64,000 bases of DNA from assembly GCF_003640665.1 (NCBI RefSeq), contig NZ_QQXL01000004.1:238858-302857 (forward strand), read 5' to 3'. The translations under genes and the position numbers were made by a program. Below are positions 55,044 through 63,596 of the stretch, in pieces. Every line of letters starts with the position of its first letter. Within the stretch, counting starts at the first letter, position 1. The stretch is from Galactobacter caseinivorans. Lineage in GTDB: Bacteria > Actinomycetota > Actinomycetes > Actinomycetales > Micrococcaceae. The notes beneath the pieces were generated by a model, which worked only from the letters and a program-made list of their open reading frames with translations, ran no database searches and was not told where the DNA came from.

Positions 55044-55586
55044 TCACCCTTTGCGGCGCAGCGGGGCCAACTCCGGGGTGGGGTCGGTGTGCAGGCGGGC
55101 GTGAAGCTCCACGTCGTAGCGCGCCCCGTCATAGAGCAGCTTGCCGCGCTCAACGCCCTCCGCCTGGAAGCCGGCCCGCGTGGCCACGCCGCAGCTGGCT
55201 GGGTTGTTGGTGCGGTGGCCCAACTCCAGGCGCTGGAGCCCACGCTCGGCAAAGGCCCAGTCCGCGGCGGCCGCCAGGGCGCGGGAGGCCAGCCCCAGGC
55301 CGCGCGCGGCGGGCAGCAGCCAGTAATGGCACCAACCGGAGAGATGGGTGTCCTCCATGGCAGAGATCCCCACATTGCCCACGGCCTTGCCGCCCAGCAC
55401 AATCGCGAACGGCGCGTGGGAGGCGTTAGGGGTGCCGTACTCGTTCGCAAAGAGCTTTACCAGCGAGGCGTCGTCTGGCCCGTGCCCTGCCATCTGGCGG
55501 GCCAGGTCTGGGTCGTCACAGGTGATGGCCGCGCGCAGCGACGGGGCATCCTTGTCCGCATTCCAGGGGCGAATCAGGGCATCCAT
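55044..55586 (-). CDS. GNAT acetyltransferase (RimJ/RimL-like)
   Basis: 180 residues. Motif A LLPAARGLGLASRALAAAAD (acetyl-CoA loop RGLGLA) and LELGHRTNNPASCGVATRAG, then FQAEG, typical of RimL-type N-terminal acetyltransferases. ATG 55586 overlaps the stop of the MntR-type gene by one base (TAATG), so it is cotranscribed with it. Target unknown. Confidence 0.85.
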   Translation of the reverse strand: MDALIRPWNADKDAPSLRAAITCDDPDLARQMAGHGPDDASLVKLFANEYGTPNASHAPFAIVLGGKAVGNVGISAMEDTHLSGWCHYWLLPAARGLGLASRALAAAADWAFAERGLQRLELGHRTNNPASCGVATRAGFQAEGVERGKLLYDGARYDVELHARLHTDPTPELAPLRRKG

Positions 55587-56269
55587 TAGTCGGAGACGTC
55601 CTCCGGTGAGCCGTGCAGTGGGCGGGCGTGGATGGAACTCAGTGCGGATTCCCCCAGCGCCTCCCCGTCCTCGGTCAGCGCGGCGCCGTTGGCGGCGATG
55701 CGCACGGTGGAGCCCGGGCGCACCCGCAGATCCGTGAGGCGCTGAAGCACCTCGGTGTGATCGTCGTTGATGCGCACCACCAGGTACGCGCCGGGGGCCG
55801 CCTCGTCCAGGCGCCCCACGTCCGCCGGGTGGGGCACCGTGAGGTCCGCGCGCGGAATGGGATCCCCGTGCGGATCCGCCTCAGGGTGACCCAAGAGATC
55901 ATCAATCCTGGCCATCAGCAGAGGCGAGACCGCGTGCTCCAGCCGCTCCGCGTCGTCGTGCACCTCATCCCAGGTGTAACCAAGCGTGTTGACCAGAAAG
56001 GTCTCTAGCAAGCGGTGCCGCCGGACCATCACCAACGCCAGGCGCCGGCCCGCGTCCGTGAGGACCACCGGCTTGTAGGGCGCGTAGGCGACCAGGCCCT
56101 GGCGCGCCAGGCGGCGCAGCGTCTCAGAGACGTTGGGCGCAGAGGTCTCGAAGCGGGCCGCGAGCGCCTTGGTCGTGATGGGGGGCTCGCCCCATTCGGT
56201 GGCGTTCCAGATCGCCTTCACATAATCCTGCGCCACGGGCGTGATGTCGTCGATCTCCACGGGTGTCAC
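55586..56269 (-). CDS. DtxR/MntR-family metal-dependent repressor
   Basis: 227 residues (225 if GTG 56260 is the start). Winged HTH (ITTKALAARFETSAPNVSET, then LRRLARQGLVAYAPY), metal-binding/dimerisation domain (RRHRLLETFLVNTLGYTWDE, HDDAERLEHAVSP), and a C-terminal SH3-like domain with ADLTVPHPADVGRLDE. The HTH and HDDAERLEH are characteristic of manganese/iron sensors. The Nramp gene in this window carries a matching palindrome, so Mn-responsive MntR is the likeliest identity. The GNAT gene follows in the same unit. Confidence 0.88.
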   Translation of the reverse strand: MTPVEIDDITPVAQDYVKAIWNATEWGEPPITTKALAARFETSAPNVSETLRRLARQGLVAYAPYKPVVLTDAGRRLALVMVRRHRLLETFLVNTLGYTWDEVHDDAERLEHAVSPLLMARIDDLLGHPEADPHGDPIPRADLTVPHPADVGRLDEAAPGAYLVVRINDDHTEVLQRLTDLRVRPGSTVRIAANGAALTEDGEALGESALSSIHARPLHGSPEDVSD

Positions 56270-56335
56270 AGTACCGGGCGGTCGGTTCCCCGGGGCGCCT
56301 CGCACGGAGCGCAGGGCAAAGTGACGGGGGTCACC

Positions 56336-56346
56336 GTTAAGGTAAG
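56336..56346. promoter_or_regulatory. Possible half-site of the manganese operator
   Basis: GTTAAGGTAAG shares its first nine bases (GTTAAGGTA) with the palindrome at mntH, but the right arm is lost. It lies 67 bases upstream of the repressor gene's start and 41 before the MFS gene. Confidence 0.3.
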
Positions 56347-56386
56347 CGAGTCGCTGATCGCTGTGAGTCTGGATGTGGGGTGCTGG

Positions 56387-57805
56387 GTGGACAAGGTGAA
56401 GCCGGACCGGCCGGGCAAGGTTGAGCCTCAGCGCGACGCCAAACCCACGGACACAACCAAGCCAACGCGTAGGCCGTGGGCTCCTGGTCTGCGCTCGCTG
56501 CTCGTGGCGGCTGGGCTTGGCGCCACGAGCTCCGGCATCCTCAACGTGGCCAATGACTTGGTGGCGGTGCTGGCGCTGAACGCCGGGCCGCAGCAGATTG
56601 GCCTGCTCAACGCGGTGGAGTCCCTGGCGTTCCTGGTGTTTTCCGTCCCGGCCGGCTGGTGGCTTGACCGGGTGGATCGGCGCCGGGCGCTGCTGTGGAC
56701 GCAGGCGCTGGCCACGCTGGCGCTGCTCTCCGTGCCCATCGCCTGGTTGATGGGCCTGCTGACGTTCCCGCACCTAGTGATCGCGTCCTTCTTTGTGGGC
56801 ACCGCTGGCATGGTGTGGGCCCTGGGGCTGGGCGCGCTGCTGCCCTCGGTGGCCGGGCGGGACCGGGCTGGGGCCGCCTTTGCGCGCAAGGCGGCCGTGG
56901 AGACCAGCGCGTCGCTGGTGGCGCCGGGCCTCACCGGCTTGCTGCTCATGGTGCTGGCCGCGCCCATCGCGCTGTTCTTTTCCGCGTTCCTGGAGGCCCT
57001 GGCGGGCCTGGTCCTGTGGCGCGGCGGGGTAGGAGCGGCGCGAAAGGGCGCGGACGGTGAGGGCTTGGCGCCAGGCCAAGCGCCCGACGCCGCGGGGCCC
57101 AGTAACGCCGCTACACCCCCTTCCGGGGAGGCGGCGGAGCAGCCCTTGGGTTTCGCGGCGGGTGTGGCGGAGGGCTTCCGCTTTGTGGTGGGTTCCAGGC
57201 CCATCCTGCTCTCCACCATCAACTCGGCCGTATTGAATGCGAGCCTGGCGATGTCCGCCGCCGTCAGCATCGTCTACGTGGTGCGCCAGCTCGGCTTTTC
57301 GCCCGCCTTGGTTGGCCTGCAAGGAGTGGTCATTGGCTTCTCCGGCCTGATGGGCTCCATCCTGGCGGCCAAGCTGCTGGACCGCTTTAACGGGCTGAAG
57401 GTCGCCGCGGTCGGGATCACGGTGGCTGCCGCCGGGTCCGTGCTATTCCCCCTTGCCTCCCTGCACCCTGGGCTTGGCTGGTCCCTGCCCTTTGTCCTGG
57501 GGTACAGCCTCTTGTGGAACGCCAGCATCGTCTCCGCGAACTCTGGCCTCTTCGGCATCGTGGCCGCGCTGACGCCGGAGGGGCTGATGGGCCGCGTTCA
57601 GTCCTTCCGCATGCTGGTGGCGCTGGGCCCGCTTCCCATCTTTGGCCTGGTGGGCGGCTTCCTGGGAGAGCGGATCGGGGCCGTGCCCACCCTCTGGCTC
57701 GTGGTGGGGCTCGCCTTCGTCTCGGTGAGTATGACTTGGTCGCTCTGGCTCCTGTCGCGGCGCCGGCCCTGGGGCGTCATCGTGGCGCAGAAGTCCGCCG
57801 ACTAA
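56387..57805 (+). CDS. MFS transporter
   Basis: About 472 residues, 12 helices with a cytosolic Gly/Ala/Pro-rich loop (about 225-260). GWWLDRVDRRRALLW is the loop 2-3 motif; resembles enterobactin/macrolide-efflux-type MFS carriers. Start uncertain: GTG 56387 or 56396 lie just before the basic head, and the open frame extends back into the MntR-type region. The 3' end overlaps a convergent gene fragment by 29 bases. Substrate unknown. Confidence 0.82.
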   Translation: MDKVKPDRPGKVEPQRDAKPTDTTKPTRRPWAPGLRSLLVAAGLGATSSGILNVANDLVAVLALNAGPQQIGLLNAVESLAFLVFSVPAGWWLDRVDRRRALLWTQALATLALLSVPIAWLMGLLTFPHLVIASFFVGTAGMVWALGLGALLPSVAGRDRAGAAFARKAAVETSASLVAPGLTGLLLMVLAAPIALFFSAFLEALAGLVLWRGGVGAARKGADGEGLAPGQAPDAAGPSNAATPPSGEAAEQPLGFAAGVAEGFRFVVGSRPILLSTINSAVLNASLAMSAAVSIVYVVRQLGFSPALVGLQGVVIGFSGLMGSILAAKLLDRFNGLKVAAVGITVAAAGSVLFPLASLHPGLGWSLPFVLGYSLLWNASIVSANSGLFGIVAALTPEGLMGRVQSFRMLVALGPLPIFGLVGGFLGERIGAVPTLWLVVGLAFVSVSMTWSLWLLSRRRPWGVIVAQKSAD

Positions 57806-58088
57806 GCACCCAGCGCACCTCCTCCTCCAACAGGTCAAGGGCGGCGGCGGCCGTGAACGCCGTCGTGCTCAGGAGAAGGTTCGCGCCGGAGCCAACCAAG
57901 CGTCGAACGCCAGCGTGGTCCGCGGCGTCGATCGCCGTGAAGCGCGCCCCGAGCCGCGTGAGCGGGCCCGGCAGGTTGCGTTCGTCGCGTCCCGTGACGT
58001 CCACCCGCCAGCCGGCGCGCAGCAGCCGGAGCGCGGTGGCCGATCCGATGGCGCCCGTGCCGCCCAGGATCACGGCACGCATGGACAC
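57777..58088 (-). pseudogene. Truncated NAD(P)-binding Rossmann (epimerase-type) gene
   Basis: 103 residues covering only the N-terminal nucleotide-binding part: MRAVILGGTGAIGSATALRL (GxxGxxG), VTGRDERNLPG, and ANLLLSTTAFTAAAA. Epimerase/dehydratase relatives run about 300 residues; the catalytic and substrate half is missing, and the frame ends inside the 3' end of the MFS gene. A deletion probably joined the two. ATG 58088 (or 58082). Confidence 0.7.
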
Positions 58089-58186
58089 GTCCGCATCACG
58101 ATGGGTTCACTGTTCTTGTCACAGGCTGGCATGCGCGCCAGTCTAGAGGTCGGAGATCAGCTCGACGTCCGCGATCGGGAGGCACC

Positions 58187-58342
58187 ATGACGTACTGGCA
58201 GTGGATGAAGGGACCGGGGTATCGGAACTTTCTCAAGAGCCACTCGTGGGCCCAATGGTGGATGGGCGCCGTGGTCGGCGCGGCGCTCATGAACATCGCG
58301 GCCTTCCGTTGGGCCAAGCAGCAGCTTTCCGCCCCGGCGTAG
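58187..58342 (+). CDS. 51-residue Trp-rich single-helix membrane protein
   Basis: GGGAGG at 58177-58182 stands 4 bases before ATG 58187; the frame ends at TAG 58340-58342. The product opens MTYWQWMKGPGYRNFLKSHS, has six Trp in 51 residues, one hydrophobic segment (about 26-40, MGAVVGAALMNIAAF) and a basic/polar tail RWAKQQLSAPA. Third positions are mostly G/C, as in real genes. It stands alone between convergent and divergent neighbours. No family recognised. Confidence 0.65.
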   Translation: MTYWQWMKGPGYRNFLKSHSWAQWWMGAVVGAALMNIAAFRWAKQQLSAPA

Positions 58343-58357
58343 CCGCGGGCACCCCGC

Positions 58358-59050
58358 CTAGCCCACGGCCAGCGGTTTCGTGATCCTTCCGTCCACGAGG
58401 TGAACGGTGCCGTGCAGGCGCGGCAGGTGCACCAGATCGTGCGTCACCAGCAGCGTGGAGGTCTCCAACTCCGCTGTGAGGCGCAGAATCAGCTCGATGA
58501 TGCTGGCCCCGCGCTCCTGATCCAGCGCGCTGGTCGGCTCATCCACCAGCAGCACCGAGGGGCCGTTCATGAGGGCCCGCGCAATATTGACCCGCTGGCG
58601 TTGGCCGCCCGAAAGCTGGTGCGGCCGCTTCTCGGCGTGCTCGCTCAAACCCACCGCATGCAGCAGGGCCGCTGCATGCTCCGCGGTCTGTGCGCGCCGG
58701 CGTCGGCTGTGCGGCGCACCCAACTCGTTCATGACCATCAGCTGCTCCCGCGCGGTCAGCGCGGGCACCAGATTGGATTGCTGGAACACGATCCCGATGT
58801 CGGTTCGGCGCAGCTCGGTCGCCTCCCGCGCGCTCAGCGCGGACACGTCGGTGTTGTTGATCATGACCTGCCCGGAATCCGGGCGAATCAGCGTGGCGGC
58901 CACGGCGAGCAGGCTGGATTTGCCGGAGCCGCTTGGCCCAGTAATGGCCGTGACGGTGCCGGGGTGCACGGTCAGTGAAACCTGGTCCACGGCGGTGACT
59001 CGGCTCTCGCCGTCGGGGAAGGTGAGGGTGATGTTGTTCAGGCGGATCAT
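58358..59050 (-). CDS. ABC transporter ATP-binding protein (LolD/MacB-type)
   Basis: 230 residues. Walker [11 protein letters not shown]-loop [11 protein letters not shown], signature LSGGQRQR, Walker [13 protein letters not shown], switch His in VTHD. Belongs to the group working with FtsX/MacB-type permeases. Its ATG overlaps the stop of the permease gene (ATGA). Convergent with the small Trp-rich gene, 15 bases apart. Confidence 0.92.
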   Translation of the reverse strand: MIRLNNITLTFPDGESRVTAVDQVSLTVHPGTVTAITGPSGSGKSSLLAVAATLIRPDSGQVMINNTDVSALSAREATELRRTDIGIVFQQSNLVPALTAREQLMVMNELGAPHSRRRRAQTAEHAAALLHAVGLSEHAEKRPHQLSGGQRQRVNIARALMNGPSVLLVDEPTSALDQERGASIIELILRLTAELETSTLLVTHDLVHLPRLHGTVHLVDGRITKPLAVG

Positions 59051-60117
59051 CGGTTGCTCCCAAGGGCAGTGAGGGGGTCAGCGGAGGTGACCGAGCGCAG
59101 GGCGAAGGCGGCGCCCGCCAGGCCAAGCAGGACCATGATCAGGCCCGGCACCACGGTGGTGAGTGGGCTGAGCAGGAACGGAAGGGATGCGCCGGCGAGC
59201 GAACCAAGCACGGCAACCAGGGCCAGACCAAGGCCTATTCCGAGGAGCAGGACAATCAGCGCCTGCCCCAGGGCGTCCCGGACCAGGGACCGGGTGCTGG
59301 CGCCCAAGGCCTTGAGCACGGCGATGTCTCCCTTGCGCTGCATGGTCCAGACGGTGAAGAACGCGCCGATCACCAGGCCGGAGATGCCAAAGAGCATGCC
59401 GACCATCAGGAGTAGCGAGCCGATCTCCGAGCGGAAGGCGCTCAGTGCGGTGAGCGAACCAAACGTGGACTCTGACACGGTGTCGTGGGCGGCATCCGCC
59501 CCGTTCCAGTCGGAGTTCCCGGCGACCGCGAGCACGGTGGCGAAGGCGTCCGGATGGCCGGTGGCGGCGGAGTAGCCCTGCCAGTCGTGCAGGGTCATCT
59601 GCACCACTGGGGTGTGGCTGTACCAAGCATCGCCCTGGATTGACTCGACCACATACGAGCTGCCGGCGATGGTGACCTGGTCACCGCGTTCCACTCCCAG
59701 CGCCGTTGCCGCAGGTTCAGACAGGCCAAGCCGGCCGTCGGCCGTGGGAGCCCAGGAGTTGAAACCTGCCTCCACCCCAAAGGCAGCGATCGCAGCTCGG
59801 GTGTCCCCGGCCTCCGCGCGGGTCTGGCTGATGCCGACGGGACGGGCCGCCGTGACGCCCGGGGCGGCCGCCCAACCGGCGGCCTGCTTCTGGGTGAGTG
59901 CGGAGTCGGAGTAGCTCGGCCCCGATTCCCCGGCCAGGGGAGCGGAGAACACCACGCGATCGGCCGGCAGGCCAAGGACGGCGGAGATGTTTTGCGTCGC
60001 CAGGCCTCCCGTGAGCCCACTCAAGAAGCCGACCAACACGGTGATGAGAGCCACCACGGAGCCAATGAGGATGAACCGGCCCCGAGCAAAGCGGAGATCG
60101 CGTAAAGCGACAAACAT
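59047..60117 (-). CDS. FtsX/MacB-type ABC permease
   Basis: 356 residues: one helix at about 15-38, a large extracellular domain (about 40-235), then three helices (about 240-265, 285-315, 320-345) with the FtsX-type sequence [20 protein letters not shown] coupling to the ATPase. First gene of a two-gene unit with the ATPase. Divergent from the kinase/regulator pair across 182 bases, which suggests control by it: export of, or defence against, an envelope-active compound. Confidence 0.9.
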   Translation of the reverse strand: MFVALRDLRFARGRFILIGSVVALITVLVGFLSGLTGGLATQNISAVLGLPADRVVFSAPLAGESGPSYSDSALTQKQAAGWAAAPGVTAARPVGISQTRAEAGDTRAAIAAFGVEAGFNSWAPTADGRLGLSEPAATALGVERGDQVTIAGSSYVVESIQGDAWYSHTPVVQMTLHDWQGYSAATGHPDAFATVLAVAGNSDWNGADAAHDTVSESTFGSLTALSAFRSEIGSLLLMVGMLFGISGLVIGAFFTVWTMQRKGDIAVLKALGASTRSLVRDALGQALIVLLLGIGLGLALVAVLGSLAGASLPFLLSPLTTVVPGLIMVLLGLAGAAFALRSVTSADPLTALGSNR

Positions 60118-60299
60118 TGAGTGCGCCTTTCCCTGGCGTGGGTGTGATTCGTCGCCGGATGAGGCGACTCCTTCACTCTGCTCGTTTGCAAGGAGCGCGG
60201 CATCGGCCGCCCGGACGGCGCTGCGCGCCCGGAAGGTGTACCTGCCGGTCCACCTTTTGAACGATGCCCGCGGCGGGCGTGCGGCGTACTGTTCAGGGC

Positions 60300-61484
60300 A
60301 TGGCTCACAGCGCTTTGACCCCCGTCTTTGTGGGTCTGCGCACCGGACTGCACGCGGTGTTCATGGGGCTCACGGTGTTGGTGATAGCCCGCGCCATCCT
60401 GGTCCCCAACCAGGCGAGCGCCGCCGCCATCGTCACCGCGGTTCTCCTGGCGCTCACCTATGGAGCCGGCGCCCTCCTGGCCCGGTCCGCCGTGGTGAGG
60501 CGACCGCTCCTACTGTGCTGGCTGGCGGTCCTGACGGCGGAATGGGTGCTGCTGCTCTGGCTCATCGCTGACGCGGCCTACCTGGTCTTCCCCCTCTTCT
60601 TTCTCTACCTGCATGTGCTGGGCCGGTGGTGGGGTTCCGCCGCCATCCTGGCCTCCACCGTGGTCGCCATCTGCGCGCTTGGGCTGCACAGCGGCTGGTC
60701 AGTGGGCGGCGTCGTCGGGCCGCTGGTTGGTGCCGGAGTCGCCCTGCTGATTGGGCTGGGATACCAGGCCCTGGCCCGTGAGGCCCAGCAGCGCGAGGCG
60801 CTGGTCAGCGAACTCATGGCCACCCGCGGGCAGCTAGCGGCCACCGAACACGAATCCGGGGTGCTTGCGGAGCGCGCGCGTTTGGCCAGGGAGATTCACG
60901 ACACCGTGGCGCAGGGCCTCTCTAGCATCCAGATGCTGCTGCACGCGGTGGAACGCGCCGACCCGGGACGTCCCGGCTCCGAACACCTCCAGCTGGCGCG
61001 GGAAACCGCCGCGGCAAACCTGGCTGAAGCGCGGCGCTTTATCCGCGAACTTACCCCGCCCCAACTGGATGATCAGAGCCTGGGTGGGGCGCTGCGCCGG
61101 CTGGCCCGCACACAATGGGCCGCGCAGGGGCTGGAGGTGCGGGTGCACGTCTCGGACTCGCTCGCGCTGCCGATGCACCTGCAGACCGCGCTACTGCGCA
61201 TTGCGCAAGGGGCCATTGCCAACGTGATCCAACATGCCAAGGCCAGCGCCGCCACGGTCACCATCGTGACGGAGCAGGACCGGCTTCACTTTGCTGTGGC
61301 GGACGACGGCGCTGGGTTCAGTCCGGCGGCGGGCGCGAGCGGGACGGCGCAAAAGTCGGATTCCTTTGGGCTTCAGGCCACGGCCGAGCGGGTGCAACAG
61401 CTGGGCGGAACGCTCAGCATCGCTTCCGAACCGGGCAGGGGCACCACCCTGAGCGTTGACCTTCTGGTGAAGGAGAACGCATGA
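60300..61484 (+). CDS. NarL-type sensor histidine kinase
   Basis: 394 residues. Five to six N-terminal helices without a large extracellular domain (membrane- or partner-sensing kinase), a short coiled coil, HisKA_3 domain with phospho-His200 (LAREIHDTVAQGLSSIQ), and HATPase (VADDGAGFSP, GLQATAERVQQLGGTL). ATG 60300. ATGA overlap with the response regulator gene. Confidence 0.92.
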   Translation: MAHSALTPVFVGLRTGLHAVFMGLTVLVIARAILVPNQASAAAIVTAVLLALTYGAGALLARSAVVRRPLLLCWLAVLTAEWVLLLWLIADAAYLVFPLFFLYLHVLGRWWGSAAILASTVVAICALGLHSGWSVGGVVGPLVGAGVALLIGLGYQALAREAQQREALVSELMATRGQLAATEHESGVLAERARLAREIHDTVAQGLSSIQMLLHAVERADPGRPGSEHLQLARETAAANLAEARRFIRELTPPQLDDQSLGGALRRLARTQWAAQGLEVRVHVSDSLALPMHLQTALLRIAQGAIANVIQHAKASAATVTIVTEQDRLHFAVADDGAGFSPAAGASGTAQKSDSFGLQATAERVQQLGGTLSIASEPGRGTTLSVDLLVKENA

Positions 61485-62107
61485 TCCGGCTTGTGATCGC
61501 GGACGATCATCCCATTGTCCGCGCCGGACTCAACGCGCTCTTCAGTCTTGAGGCAGACCTTGAGGTGGTGGCGGAGGCCGGCACGGCACTGGAGGCCGTG
61601 GCACTGGCGCAGGACCGCACCCCGGACGTGGTGCTGATGGACCTGCAATTTGGCGCCGATGAGGCGGTCACCGGGGCAGAGGCCACCAGGCGGGTTCGCG
61701 CGCTGGACGCCGCACCCTACGTGCTGGTCTTGACCAACTACGACTCGGACGCGGACATCCTCAGCGCCGTGGAGGCCGGAGCCAGCGGCTACCTGCTCAA
61801 GGACGCCCCGCCCCACGAACTCATCGCCGCGGTCCGGGCGGCCGCCGCGGGGGAGAGCGCCCTGGCGCCGGTCATCGCGTCCAGGCTGATCAACCGCATG
61901 CGCGCGCCCAAGGCCAGCCTGAGTCCGCGCGAGGTGCAGGTGCTGCAGCTCGTCGCCGCGGGCCGCTCAAACACCGCAGTGGCCCAGGAGCTGTTCGTGA
62001 GTGAGGCCACCGTGAAATCGCACCTGGCGCACATCTTCTCCAAGCTGGACGTCAGCTCCCGTACCGCGGCGGTCTCCGAGGCCAGGCAGCGCGGCATTCT
62101 GCGCTGA
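61481..62107 (+). CDS. NarL/LuxR-family response regulator
   Basis: 208 residues. Receiver domain with the acidic pair in VIADDHP and phospho-Asp54 (VVLMDLQFG); Lys in YLLKDAPPHE. C-terminal LuxR HTH SPREVQVLQLVAAGRSNTAV then AQELFVSEATVKSHL. Partner of the preceding kinase; the divergent ABC genes are the likely targets. Confidence 0.93.
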   Translation: MIRLVIADDHPIVRAGLNALFSLEADLEVVAEAGTALEAVALAQDRTPDVVLMDLQFGADEAVTGAEATRRVRALDAAPYVLVLTNYDSDADILSAVEAGASGYLLKDAPPHELIAAVRAAAAGESALAPVIASRLINRMRAPKASLSPREVQVLQLVAAGRSNTAVAQELFVSEATVKSHLAHIFSKLDVSSRTAAVSEARQRGILR

Positions 62108-62120
62108 TGTTGGTCAGCGA

Positions 62121-63401
62121 TCACCCACCGGTGAACGTCAGCCACAACAGCGCCACGTTCAACGCGACGATCAGCGCCGTGCACGCCCAGATGGCCAGCC
62201 GCAGCGCCAGGCCATTGGTATTGGCCCCCATCAGGGCCCTGTTCCCGGTGTAGAGCGCCAAGGGAATCAGCGCAAAGGGAATGCCCAAGCTCAGCACCAC
62301 CTGGCTCAAGACCAGCGCCCACGTGGGGTCAATCCCGAGCCCAATCACGATCAGGGCGGGCACCAGGGTGATGGCGCGCTGGGCCAGTAATGGCAGCCGG
62401 ATCCGCAGCAGGCCGGACATGATGGATGCGCCGGCGTAGGCGCCCACGGAGGTGGAGGCCAAGCCGGAGGCCAGCAGTCCCAGCCCAAAGGCGATGCCGA
62501 CGGCGGGCCCAAGGCTCTGGGTGATGGCCGCGTGGGCTCCCTCGATGGTGTCCGTTCCCTCGCGCCCGGCCAGCGCGCTCGCCGCGAGCAGCAGCATGCC
62601 GATGTTCACCGAGCCCGCCACCACGAGCGAGACCACGACGTCGATCCGGGTGGCCTTGAGCAGCCGGGGGAGCGCCGCCTGTGAGGGGGCGCCGTGGCGG
62701 TCCCGCGCCAGGGCGGAGTGGACGTAGATGGCGTGTGGCATGACGGTGGCGCCCAGCATGGAGGCCGCCAACAACACCGTCTCCGATCCCTGGAAGCGCG
62801 GCAGTAGCCCCTCCGCCGCCTGGCCCCAATTCGGGGGAGAGAAGAGCAGGCCGGCTAGGAACCCCAGCGCGATGATGAGCAGCAGGCCCATCACCACAAA
62901 CTCGAACGGGCGCTGGCCGTGATGGCTCTGGAAGACCAGCAGCCCAAGGGAGACCACACCAACGATCACCCCGCCGAGCAGGAGCGGGACGCCAAAGAGC
63001 AGGTGCAGGGCAATGGCGCCGCCCACCACCTCTGCCAGGTCCGTGGCGATGGCCACGATCTGCGCCTGCAGCCAGAACAGCAGGCGGGGGGCGCGCTTGA
63101 GGCGGGAGCCAAGCACCTCCGGGAGGGACTGGCCGGTGATGAGGCCCAGTTTGGCGGAGAGGTATTGGATGAGCACGGCCATGACGTTGGCGGTGACCAG
63201 CACCCAGACCAGCAGGTAGCCGTACTTGGCACCGGCGGTGAGGTTGGCGGCCACGTTTCCGGGGTCCACGTAGGCCACGGCGGCCACGAAGGCGGGGCCG
63301 AGCAGGGCGATGAGTCTGCGTTCGGCGCGGGGCCGGTCCGAGGCGGGGGAGGCGCTCGGACCGGCGGTGGGGGGTTGCGTTGAAGGCGGCAATGACTCCA
63401 T
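62121..63401 (-). CDS. mntH: Nramp-family manganese transporter
   Basis: 426 residues, 11 helices, proton-coupled Mn(II)/Fe(II) importer. Metal-binding motifs: DPGN in helix 1 (VAYVDPGNVAANLT) and MPH in helix 6 (GATVMPHAIYVHSAL). Cytosolic Pro/Ser-rich head. A perfect 18-base palindrome ends three bases before the ATG and there is no Shine-Dalgarno, so the message is probably leaderless and shut off by a metal repressor over its -10. Its stop is 14 bases from the convergent regulator gene. Confidence 0.93.
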   Translation of the reverse strand: MESLPPSTQPPTAGPSASPASDRPRAERRLIALLGPAFVAAVAYVDPGNVAANLTAGAKYGYLLVWVLVTANVMAVLIQYLSAKLGLITGQSLPEVLGSRLKRAPRLLFWLQAQIVAIATDLAEVVGGAIALHLLFGVPLLLGGVIVGVVSLGLLVFQSHHGQRPFEFVVMGLLLIIALGFLAGLLFSPPNWGQAAEGLLPRFQGSETVLLAASMLGATVMPHAIYVHSALARDRHGAPSQAALPRLLKATRIDVVVSLVVAGSVNIGMLLLAASALAGREGTDTIEGAHAAITQSLGPAVGIAFGLGLLASGLASTSVGAYAGASIMSGLLRIRLPLLAQRAITLVPALIVIGLGIDPTWALVLSQVVLSLGIPFALIPLALYTGNRALMGANTNGLALRLAIWACTALIVALNVALLWLTFTGG

Positions 63402-63404
63402 AAG

Positions 63405-63422
63405 AGTTAAGGTACCTTAACT
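63405..63422 (-). promoter_or_regulatory. Metal-repressor operator at the mntH start
   Basis: AGTTAAGGTACCTTAACT, a perfect 18-base palindrome with the TTAAGG/CCTTAA look of DtxR/MntR-family sites. On the minus strand its end overlaps a likely -10 five bases before the ATG. Confidence 0.8.
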
Positions 63423-63596
63423 TTACGAGTGGGGAAACGGCAAGGGTCATTTTTCGCCGCCGGACCGTCCCTGCACCGTCGGCTCACGGTGATGTTTCCG
63501 ACGGGTAGGTCCTCTAGCGTTAAAGGACGGCATGGCGCCACCCCAAAAGGGCGCCGCGCTACCAGCTGTAAACTTTTGACCCGAGAGGAGCACACC

